Shown: one piece after another, positions 18,489-25,739 of the stretch
Numbering within the stretch: position 1 is the stretch's first letter
How the letters are laid out: the number at the start of each line of letters is the position of its first letter
Assembly: GCF_902381825.1 (NCBI RefSeq)
Contig: NZ_LR698973.1
Coordinates: 2,504,457 to 2,568,456 of the forward strand
Length of the DNA: 64,000 nucleotides
From: Pseudocoprococcus catus
GTDB taxonomy: Bacteria; Bacillota; Clostridia; Lachnospirales; Lachnospiraceae
Reading direction: 5' to 3'
The notes under the pieces: model-generated
What the model saw: only the letters and a program-made list of their open reading frames with translations
Database searches by the model: none
What the model was told of the DNA's origin: nothing
Translations under genes and position numbers: made by a program

Positions 18489-19196
18489 TTACTTCCTTTC
18501 TTCTGCTGCCCCCAGCTCAATGAGCTGAATCTGGCGGCTTAATGACTGTTTAAACAAATCAATCAGATTCTTCTTGCCTGAATACAGGCAGGAACAACTA
18601 TCACTTTCTGACAGATCTCCCGTCAAAACATGGGTCGAATCAGATATCAGTCCAATCTGCCCGGCCTCTATATGACTGCTGTGATAAATAATGGCCTCAT
18701 CCAGTTCAAATCCCGGCTCAGTGATCAATACAACCTTGATCTGCCGTCCGACAAGATCTTCCAGCTTCTCTCTGAACAATTCAAGCATCGCCGCAGTCCC
18801 TGTCATATAGATTCTGTACTGTGCCTGGTCAAGCATACGGGCTGCCCGCTGACAGATATTCTGGAAACCGCTGATAGTGATATAAGCATCATCTTCTCTC
18901 TGTCTTCTCGGCTGTTCTTCCACAAGCCGCACAGACAAAAGTTTCAAATAGTCCAGCTTACTGCCGCAAAATTCCTCCGGATCCACCGGTACATAATGTG
19001 TCGGCGTTCCCTCGGCCACATGAGCAGCCCCCTTATCAACCAGTGCCGCCAATGCCGTGTATGCATTTGATCTGGATACGCCAGATACCTTGGCTGCCTC
19101 ATAGCCGGTCATCATGCCTTCTGACAGCAGTGCATAATAAATGGCAGATTCCTGCCTTGTGAGGCCAAACTGCATCAGATCTTCAATATAAGACAT
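18489..19196 (-). CDS. TrmB-family transcriptional regulator
   Basis: A 235-residue regulator: an N-terminal winged helix (FGLTRQESAIYYALLSEG, then EAAKVSGVSRSNAYTALAAL recognition region) and a C-terminal sensor-like domain (about 110-230) of the TrmB class. TrmB proteins in archaea sense sugars; bacterial ones are poorly known. Its position 6 nt before lysA suggests control of the lysine operon and possibly itself. The ligand cannot be deduced. Confidence 0.85.
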   Translation of the reverse strand: MSYIEDLMQFGLTRQESAIYYALLSEGMMTGYEAAKVSGVSRSNAYTALAALVDKGAAHVAEGTPTHYVPVDPEEFCGSKLDYLKLLSVRLVEEQPRRQREDDAYITISGFQNICQRAARMLDQAQYRIYMTGTAAMLELFREKLEDLVGRQIKVVLITEPGFELDEAIIYHSSHIEAGQIGLISDSTHVLTGDLSESDSCSCLYSGKKNLIDLFKQSLSRQIQLIELGAAEERK

Positions 19197-19224
19197 CTTA
19201 CTATCACCTGGTATTCCTTTCTAG

Positions 19225-19254
19225 GAACACTATAATACACCTGTACCCAAAAGT
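19225..19254 (-). promoter_or_regulatory. Promoter of trmB-lysA operon with inverted repeat
   Basis: On the minus strand TTGACT, 17 nt and TATAGT. Just downstream, GTTCCTAGAAAGGAATAC contains an imperfect inverted repeat (TTCC...GGAA) that could be an operator for the TrmB-type regulator. Confidence 0.6.
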
Positions 19255-19306
19255 CAATAGCCGGGGGTTTTTCTCCATGGCAAATTTTATCAATTAAAAA
19301 GAAAAA

Positions 19307-19342
19307 GACTGCCGTATGCCACCGAAATGAAATACAGCAATC
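19307..19342 (-). terminator. Terminator of thyA-folA-ilvE
   Basis: GACTGCCGTA and TACAGCAATC form a 10-bp stem with GU pairs; on the minus strand it is followed by TTTTTCTTTTT. It lies 24 nt after the ilvE stop. Confidence 0.8.
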
Positions 19343-19365
19343 TTTTATCTTATGCGTTCAATGAA

Positions 19366-20391
19366 TTACATAATCTCGTGGATCCAGCCTTCAGGTGCTT
19401 CGATCTTACCATACTGAATACCTGTTAATGTATCATATAACTTCTGGGTAATAGGTCCCATCTTCTCCATACCGCTTGGGAAGCAGATCTCCTTACCATG
19501 GTCGACAACCTTGCCGACAGGAGAAATAACAGCTGCAGTACCGCAAAGACCGCATTCTGCAAAATCCTTTAACTCGTCCAGTCTGACTTTTCTTGTTGTA
19601 ACTTTAAGGCCAAGATAATGTTCTGCAACATAAACAAGTGAACGTCTTGTGATTGAAGGAAGAATGGAATCAGAAAGAGGTGTTACGACTTCATTATCCT
19701 TTGTAACAAACAGGAAGTTGGCACCGCCTGTTTCCTCTACATATGTTCTTGTACCCGGATCAAGGAAAAGATTCTCGTCAAATCCATTAGCATGAGCGGT
19801 TACATTGGCATGCAGGCTCATTGCATAATTCAGGCCGGCTTTGATATGGCCTGTACCCTTAGGAGCAGCACGGTCGAAATCACTGACACAGATTGTAATT
19901 GGCTTAGCGCCTTCATGGAAGTAAGGACCTACAGGTGTCGCAAACAATCTGAACTGGTATTCCTCAGCCGGCTTAACACCGATAACAGGGCTTGATGCAT
20001 ACATGTATGGTCTTAAGTAAAGTGTTGCACCGCTGCCATAAGGTGGTACCCATGCTTCATTAGCCTTGACAACCTTCTCAACAGCCTCAATAAATCTTTC
20101 CTTCGGGAAAGGCGGCATCTCCATACGCTCTGCGGAATGATACATACGATCAGCATTCAGATCAGAACGGAATGTAACGATTCTTCCGTCTGCTGTCTCA
20201 TATGCCTTCAGACCTTCGAATACTTCCTGACAATACTGCATAATACCCGCGCATTCATTCAGAACAATATTCGGAGAATCTGACATATATCCTTCCTGCC
20301 ATTTACCATCTTTATAATCAGCTACATATCTATAATCTGTTGTATGATATGCAAAACCGATATGCTTCCAGTCAAGGTTTTTCTTTTCCAT
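19366..20391 (-). CDS. ilvE: Branched-chain amino acid aminotransferase
   Basis: A 341-residue class IV PLP aminotransferase making Leu, Ile and Val from their keto acids. The PLP lysine lies in GHIKAGLNYA, with DPGTRTYVEETGGANF and GTAAVISPVG further on; the length fits the longer type II branch. ATG 20391 follows GGAGGAATT. It is 56 nt behind folA and probably the third gene of thyA-folA-ilvE, an unusual functional mix. Confidence 0.94.
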   Translation of the reverse strand: MEKKNLDWKHIGFAYHTTDYRYVADYKDGKWQEGYMSDSPNIVLNECAGIMQYCQEVFEGLKAYETADGRIVTFRSDLNADRMYHSAERMEMPPFPKERFIEAVEKVVKANEAWVPPYGSGATLYLRPYMYASSPVIGVKPAEEYQFRLFATPVGPYFHEGAKPITICVSDFDRAAPKGTGHIKAGLNYAMSLHANVTAHANGFDENLFLDPGTRTYVEETGGANFLFVTKDNEVVTPLSDSILPSITRRSLVYVAEHYLGLKVTTRKVRLDELKDFAECGLCGTAAVISPVGKVVDHGKEICFPSGMEKMGPITQKLYDTLTGIQYGKIEAPEGWIHEIM

Positions 20392-20447
20392 TAGAAATTC
20401 CTCCATTCGTAAATAAAATATCCCTCAACGAACCAATTATAGACTTA

Positions 20448-20969
20448 TTATTTCAATAAATCAACAATTTCTTTTAATTTTGTCTTGCGAACGTACATTT
20501 TGAAGCAATATTCCAGGTCAAAGTACGTTCTTTCCTCGCTGTCGGCCGCTACAACCCAGTCTTTGTCCTCATCCAGATTCGGAAACCAGGTGTCCGCCTG
20601 ATACGTGTAATCCATGCATGTCACATGGGCCACATCGCAATACGGCAGCAGCTGACGGTAAATACTCTCCCCACCAATGACATAAATATCGTTGCTGTCA
20701 TATTTCTTCAATTCTTCCAATGCTTCCTCAATACTGTGCACAATAATGGCATCTTTGGCCTTGTAAGTATGATCTCCTGTTATAACAATATTCGTTCTGT
20801 TCTTCAAAGGCAGCCCATTCGGAAAACTCTCCAGTGTCTTGCGTCCCATCACAACAACCTTGCCCGTCGTTGTCTCTCTGAAATACTTCATATCTTCCGG
20901 AATACTGTTCAAAAGCTTATTCTTATAGCCAATGCCCCAGTTCTTATCTACTGCAACAATCAAATTCAT
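20448..20969 (-). CDS. folA: Dihydrofolate reductase
   Basis: A 173-residue NADPH-dependent enzyme that regenerates tetrahydrofolate consumed by ThyA. Typical features: MNLIVAVDKNWGIGYKN N-terminus, VVMGRKTLESFP, and the VIGGESIYRQLLPYC NADPH loop. It starts 11 nt after thyA, the usual pair. Confidence 0.95.
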   Translation of the reverse strand: MNLIVAVDKNWGIGYKNKLLNSIPEDMKYFRETTTGKVVVMGRKTLESFPNGLPLKNRTNIVITGDHTYKAKDAIIVHSIEEALEELKKYDSNDIYVIGGESIYRQLLPYCDVAHVTCMDYTYQADTWFPNLDEDKDWVVAADSEERTYFDLEYCFKMYVRKTKLKEIVDLLK

Positions 20970-20980
20970 TCTATTTCCTC

Positions 20981-21829
20981 CTAAACCGCGATCGGAATAT
21001 TCTTAATCTGCGGACCGGTCACATAATTCTCAATCGTGATGTCCTTTGTTGTAAAATCATAGAAGTTCTTAATATCTGGGTTTAATTTGAATATTGGTGC
21101 CGGATGGGTCTCTCTGCTGATCAGTTCCTCAATCAGTGGAATGTGTCTGTCATAAATATGGGCATCCGCAATCACATGCACCAGTTCACCCACCTGCATA
21201 TCACACACCTGTGCCAGCATATGCATCAGCACGGAATACTGTACCACATTCCAGTTGTTGGCTGCCAACACATCCTGGGAGCGCTGATTCAGAATGGCAT
21301 TCAGCACCAGTTTGTCATCCCCCGGCTTCTTTGTCACATTAAAAGTCATGCTGTAAGCACACGGATAAAGATTCATTTCATGAAGATCCTGATGCACATA
21401 AATATTCGTCATGATACGGCGGCTGTAAGGATTGTTCTTCAGATCATAGATCACTCTGTCCACCTGATCCATCATGCCCTCTTTGTACTGATGCTTTACA
21501 CCCATCTGATAACCATAAGCCTTGCCGATGGAACCGTTCTCATCCGCCCATTCATCCCAGACCGTACTGTTCAGATCATGGATATTGTTGGATTTGCGCT
21601 GCCAGATCCACAGCATCTCATCCGTGGCGCTCTTGATGGCCGTCTTGCGGAGGGTCAGCGCCGGAAATTCCTTGGATAAATCATAACGGTTCACCACACC
21701 AAACTTCTTCATTGTATAAGCATAACTGCCGTCTTCCCACTTCGGCCGCACCTTTTCACCTTCTGTACTGCAGCCGTTATCAAGGATATCCCGGCACATA
21801 TTAATAAATACCTGATCTGCGTAACTCAT
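20981..21829 (-). CDS. thyA: Thymidylate synthase
   Basis: A 282-residue enzyme methylating dUMP to dTMP with methylene-tetrahydrofolate. The catalytic cysteine is in YPCAYSM and the folate/dUMP region in QRSQDVLAANNWNV; HIYDRHI follows. ATG 21829 has GAGGTG upstream, preferred over an in-frame start 12 nt earlier. Being the folate-oxidising ThyA rather than ThyX explains the adjacent folA. Confidence 0.96.
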   Translation of the reverse strand: MSYADQVFINMCRDILDNGCSTEGEKVRPKWEDGSYAYTMKKFGVVNRYDLSKEFPALTLRKTAIKSATDEMLWIWQRKSNNIHDLNSTVWDEWADENGSIGKAYGYQMGVKHQYKEGMMDQVDRVIYDLKNNPYSRRIMTNIYVHQDLHEMNLYPCAYSMTFNVTKKPGDDKLVLNAILNQRSQDVLAANNWNVVQYSVLMHMLAQVCDMQVGELVHVIADAHIYDRHIPLIEELISRETHPAPIFKLNPDIKNFYDFTTKDITIENYVTGPQIKNIPIAV

Positions 21830-21902
21830 AAAACACCTCATTTATTTTGACGTTTCGAAACATATTTATTGCTCAATAAATATATAGAATTAGTAATTGA
21901 CA

Positions 21903-21922
21903 GTAGGCACGTTCGCACTGCC
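21903..21922 (+). repeat. 20-nt fragment of the palindromic element core
   Basis: The sequence differs by one base from the first 20 nt of the core in partial copy B and in copy C, running GGCACGTTCGCACTGCC after a changed second base. It lies in the predicted thyA 5' UTR. No arms are present here. Confidence 0.6.
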
Positions 21923-21953
21923 ATTATTCTCTATTCTTTCAATTTTCCTTTTT

Positions 21954-21982
21954 ATTATAAAGCAGATAACTGCCAAATTCAA
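21954..21982 (-). promoter_or_regulatory. Promoter of thyA-folA-ilvE
   Basis: On the minus strand TTGAAT, 17 nt, TATAAT (21954-21959). The transcript would start near 21947 and carry a ~118-nt leader that includes the repeat fragment. Confidence 0.65.
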
Positions 21983-22144
21983 CAATTATTCTCATCCGGT
22001 AATCAAATGTCAGCCCTCTGCCCATCAGGCAAATTATAAATGTCATCAATGATTAAAAAGTATACTCTTTTAAGTAATTGTGCAATCTGCCATTTTATCA
22101 TAGATTTTTATCTCATTTTATGTTAAAATATATTGGATTATTTA

Positions 22145-22284
22145 TAACTGTTCAGAGCCAAACAAAATTTCAAAAAACAGGTATAAAATGCTTGCATTTT
22201 TAAGACTGTTTTTGAAATTTTATTTGGCGGATACGCCACACCGACGAAATGCGTAGCATCTTGGAGGTTAGCTCTGAACAGTTA
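22145..22284. repeat. Double inverted-repeat element upstream of the RelA/SpoT-domain gene
   Basis: Outer arms TAACTGTTCAGAGC (22145-22158) and GCTCTGAACAGTTA (22271-22284) are perfect. Inside, a second near-perfect ~22-bp inverted repeat runs from 22158-22180 to 22206-22227 around an AT-rich loop, followed by an unpaired segment with GACGAAATGCGTAGCATC. It sits 51 nt before the gene start. No other gene is visible in 21830-22335. Confidence 0.8.
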
Positions 22285-22335
22285 CGATTATTTAATCTAT
22301 ACCAAATTATATTTAAATATATGGAGAATTAAACG

Positions 22336-23418
22336 ATGATTCATACTTTAGATACCATTATGAGTGAATATTATCAACACGTTGATGTCTATAAAAAAAT
22401 GCAGCATGATGTGGAAGATATTATCAATACATTGATCGAAGCCAACCACATCAAGATTTCTACTATGTCCCTCAGAATAAAGTCTGAGCAAGCCCTTCGC
22501 AACAAAGTTATCTCCAAGGACAAATATCAGCATCTTGAAGATATCACGGATATTCTCGGATGTCGTATTCTGACTCTTTTTGAATCGGATGTAGAACGCA
22601 TTCTTGAGCTGCTGGAAGACACTTTTGAAGTCTGTGAGATTGTCGATAAACGTAAGAAAAGCAAGCACAACCGCATTGAATTCGGTTATAACTCTGTCCA
22701 TATGGTTGTGAAATTCACAGACGAACGCTGCAAGCTTGTAGAATACCAGAAGTACCAGGATATCCGATTTGAGATTCAGCTGAGAACCGTCCTGCAGCAT
22801 GCATGGGCTGAGGTTGAACATGGTCTCGGTTACAAGTCCTACTACGAACCGCCGATGGATATCAAGCGCAAACTGAACCGTCTGGCCGGTACACTTGAAA
22901 TTCTGGATGAAGAATTTGAGGCCATCCGCTATGAGATTACCCTCTACAACCAGAGCATGAACAAAGTCGAGAAGATTCTCAAGACAGATATCAACAAAGA
23001 ATCTCTCACTGCTTTCGCCAACAAAAGCGAACTCATTCAGGAAATGGTTGCACAGGTCGCTGACAAATACCACTTTACCGTCATTCAGGATCCTGCCATC
23101 TTCAGCCAACAGCGTCTTGTTGCCAAACTGAACTTTTACGGCTACCAGTATATCCATGAATTGAACGATGATATGCACCAGTATCAAAAATCCATTCTGG
23201 CCATCGGAGAAGAGCTTTCCCAGAAGATCAACTATGATATCACATCTATCAACTACTACAGCCCGATACTCTGGTTCTCCTTTATCCCGGTCATCAAGAA
23301 CCTGTTGGCTGAGCGGGATGCCTCATCTGAAAACATCGTCGATGACGTTATCCTGGAAGCATTTAAGATGAACAACGGATCCATCTTCAACTTCTTCATG
23401 GAACACCATTTGCAATAA
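22336..23418 (+). CDS. RelA/SpoT synthetase-domain protein (small alarmone synthetase-like)
   Basis: A 360-residue protein with an N-terminal RelA/SpoT nucleotidyltransferase domain and no HD hydrolase. Motifs: RIKS (47-50), DILGCRI (72-78), YNSVH (118-122, the acceptor-nucleotide loop), EIQLRT (146-151) and WAEVEH (157-162). It should transfer pyrophosphate from ATP to a guanine nucleotide. The ~180-residue C-terminal half has no recognisable domain and is longer than in RelP/RelQ (about 210-260 residues in total). GGAGAATTAAACG precedes the ATG. Confidence 0.85.
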   Translation: MIHTLDTIMSEYYQHVDVYKKMQHDVEDIINTLIEANHIKISTMSLRIKSEQALRNKVISKDKYQHLEDITDILGCRILTLFESDVERILELLEDTFEVCEIVDKRKKSKHNRIEFGYNSVHMVVKFTDERCKLVEYQKYQDIRFEIQLRTVLQHAWAEVEHGLGYKSYYEPPMDIKRKLNRLAGTLEILDEEFEAIRYEITLYNQSMNKVEKILKTDINKESLTAFANKSELIQEMVAQVADKYHFTVIQDPAIFSQQRLVAKLNFYGYQYIHELNDDMHQYQKSILAIGEELSQKINYDITSINYYSPILWFSFIPVIKNLLAERDASSENIVDDVILEAFKMNNGSIFNFFMEHHLQ

Positions 23419-23422
23419 AAAT

Positions 23423-23456
23423 GCCGCACCCGTATTATTTTGGGTGCGGCTATTTT
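23423..23456. terminator. Bidirectional terminator
   Basis: GCCGCACCC (423-431) and GGGTGCGGC (442-450) form a 9-bp perfect stem followed by TATTTTT on plus and preceded by an A-run for minus. It separates the convergent RelA/SpoT-domain gene and thiN. Confidence 0.85.
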
Positions 23457-24148
23457 TAATCGCGGCTTTCTATAAGGAATGCCAGTCCTTCTTCAATGCT
23501 GATATAGCCCTCTTCTGCTTCCAGCTCATTGCTGACGCAAAGGCTTTCTCCCCAATACGTGGTATGCCCATCCAGGGGGTATTTGAAACCGCGCAGCGTA
23601 ACGCCTTTTAATGCCTGTGTGACCGGAATAAGGGATACAAATTCGCCAAACTGCGTTTCCCTCTTCAGTGTATAACTGCCTTCCAGCAGACGGATTTTGT
23701 TATTTTTATCCACAATCACTCCGTCCACACCTGCTGCCCTTGTCTGAGCCAGCAGCTGCATATTGGCCAGCATATGATCTGCCCTTGTACCGGTAGCCCC
23801 CAGAAGCCAGATTTCGGACTTTGCATCTGCTTTGCCGGTTTCACTTTTTGTCAGATGGATTGCCAGTTTTAATGCAATATCTGTATCCGTATAATCTTTT
23901 TCCGGATTAAAACGATGGACTTCAATATCCTCTCTGTCCAGATAATTTTTGAGAATTTCCGGAGATATCGTATCGAAGTCTCCCACCAGATGATCAAAAT
24001 GGCATGTTATATCAGGATTCTTCTCCACTTTGTCCCAAAAAGCAAGGGCTCCATCCACCACGATCATATGCTCAAATTTTTCTTTTTCTAATAATGAGAG
24101 GGCAAAATCCTCATCAATTCTGCCCCCTGTAATAATCAAGATTCGCAT
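23456..24148 (-). CDS. thiN: Thiamine diphosphokinase
   Basis: A 230-residue enzyme transferring pyrophosphate from ATP to thiamine to make TPP. Family marks are VGDFDTISPE, NPEKDYTDTDIAL and LGATGTRADHMLANM, with a C-terminal beta domain. It is the last gene of the long priA-to-thiN operon, 12 nt after rpe. Confidence 0.92.
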   Translation of the reverse strand: MRILIITGGRIDEDFALSLLEKEKFEHMIVVDGALAFWDKVEKNPDITCHFDHLVGDFDTISPEILKNYLDREDIEVHRFNPEKDYTDTDIALKLAIHLTKSETGKADAKSEIWLLGATGTRADHMLANMQLLAQTRAAGVDGVIVDKNNKIRLLEGSYTLKRETQFGEFVSLIPVTQALKGVTLRGFKYPLDGHTTYWGESLCVSNELEAEEGYISIEEGLAFLIESRD

Positions 24149-24160
24149 GCTCTATCCTGC

Positions 24161-24829
24161 CTATTTCGTATACTCTGCCATGATAGCTTTAAACTGATGA
24201 ACATTTTCAGCGATATCTCCGCCAAAAATCTTCGAACCGGATACAAGCACATTGGCACCGGCCTCAATCACCATACGCAGATTCTTTGTATCCACACCGC
24301 CATCAATTTCAATATCAGTCTGAAGACCTTTCTCCTCCAGAATATGACGCAGTGTACGGATCTTCTCTGTCATCGCAGGAATATAGCTCTGTCCGCCAAA
24401 TCCCGGATTCACTGTCATCAGCAGAATCATGTCCAGATCTTCAAGTACATAATCAAGTACCGACAAAGGTGTTGCCGGATTCAAAGCGACACCGGCTTTT
24501 ACCCCAAGACTGTGGATCAACTGAATGGTTCTGTGAAGATGCTTGCAGGCTTCCGCATGAACAACAATAATATCTGCACCGGCCTTGGCAAATTCCGGGA
24601 TCAGCTGGTCCGGATGCTCGATCATCAGGTGCACATCAAACACCTTATCGCTGCACTTACGGATGCTCTTGATAACAGGAATACCAAAAGAAATATTCGG
24701 TACAAAGGCACCATCCATGACATCAATGTGGATGTAATCCGCGCCAGCCTGATCGGCTGTTTTGATATCTTCTCCTAATCTGCCAAAATCCGCTGATAAA
24801 ATCGACGGTGATAACTTTAATTCGTACAT
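24161..24829 (-). CDS. rpe: Ribulose-phosphate 3-epimerase
   Basis: A 222-residue TIM-barrel enzyme interconverting ribulose-5-P and xylulose-5-P in the pentose phosphate pathway. Motifs: LSPSILSADF, HIDVMDGAFVPN, VHLMIEHP, MTVNPGFGGQ and DGGVDTKN supply the metal and phosphate sites. It starts 2 nt after rsgA. Confidence 0.96.
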   Translation of the reverse strand: MYELKLSPSILSADFGRLGEDIKTADQAGADYIHIDVMDGAFVPNISFGIPVIKSIRKCSDKVFDVHLMIEHPDQLIPEFAKAGADIIVVHAEACKHLHRTIQLIHSLGVKAGVALNPATPLSVLDYVLEDLDMILLMTVNPGFGGQSYIPAMTEKIRTLRHILEEKGLQTDIEIDGGVDTKNLRMVIEAGANVLVSGSKIFGGDIAENVHQFKAIMAEYTK

Positions 24830-24831
24830 AA

Positions 24832-25710
24832 TCAGTACCTCCTCTGACTCGCCAGTTCTTCATAAAATAACTTATAATTCTCATAGCGTTCGCTGCTGAT
24901 CTCACCAGCTGCAACCGCTTCTTTGACCGCACAATCCGGCTCACTTAAATGATTGCATCCATTAAAACGGCAATGTTCAAAATAAGCTTCAAATTCCGGA
25001 TAATAATACTTCAGATCTTCCTTCTCCCATCCTTCCAGATAGAGCGTACTGAAGCCCGGTGTATCCATGAGATACGTATCGTTCCCTATGGAAAATAATT
25101 CCGAATGTCTTGTCGTATGCCGTCCGCGCTTAATCTTCTCGCTGACAGCCCCGGTTGCCATCTCTGCATCCGGATACATAGCATTAGTCATAGAGGACTT
25201 GCCAACACCGGAAGGTCCTGCCATGACCGTTGTTCTGCCATCCAGTATCTCCCTGATCTGATCCAATCCTTCCTGTTGTTTCACACTGACCGTCAGCACT
25301 TTGCATCCGCTGCCGCGATAAATGCTGCATAACCTGTCCAGTTCTTCTCCGCTGATCAGTTCCTGCTTATTAAAGCAAATAATGGTCGGTAGCTCCTGCC
25401 TCTCCATCATGAGCAAAAAGCGGTCCAGCAGCCCCAGATTCGGGGCCGGCTGTGCCGCTGCAAAAATGATCATCGCCTGATCCACATTCGCCGATGCCGG
25501 TCGGATCAGTGCATTTCTCCGGGGAAGAATCTCTGTTATATTGCCTTTCATATCGTTCTCGTCCAGACTGTCAAGGAAAACATCATCGCCTACAAGGGGT
25601 TTGATCTTCCTGTTCCGAAAGATTCCCTTGGCCTTGCATTCATAGATGCCCTTTCCATTGACATGAACGTAATAAAATCCGGCAATACCCTTAATAATCT
25701 TGCCCTTCAT
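24832..25710 (-). CDS. rsgA: Small-subunit ribosome biogenesis GTPase RsgA
   Basis: A 292-residue circularly permuted GTPase that checks late 30S assembly. An N-terminal OB-fold (about 1-65) is followed by the permuted G domain with NKQEL (G4) before GPSGVGKSS (G1) and DTPGFS (G3), then the zinc site in CRFNGCNHLSEPDC. It is in the usual place between prkC and rpe. Confidence 0.95.
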   Translation of the reverse strand: MKGKIIKGIAGFYYVHVNGKGIYECKAKGIFRNRKIKPLVGDDVFLDSLDENDMKGNITEILPRRNALIRPASANVDQAMIIFAAAQPAPNLGLLDRFLLMMERQELPTIICFNKQELISGEELDRLCSIYRGSGCKVLTVSVKQQEGLDQIREILDGRTTVMAGPSGVGKSSMTNAMYPDAEMATGAVSEKIKRGRHTTRHSELFSIGNDTYLMDTPGFSTLYLEGWEKEDLKYYYPEFEAYFEHCRFNGCNHLSEPDCAVKEAVAAGEISSERYENYKLFYEELASQRRY

Positions 25711-25739
25711 ATCATCCTCTTAAAATTAAAGACTTGTCA

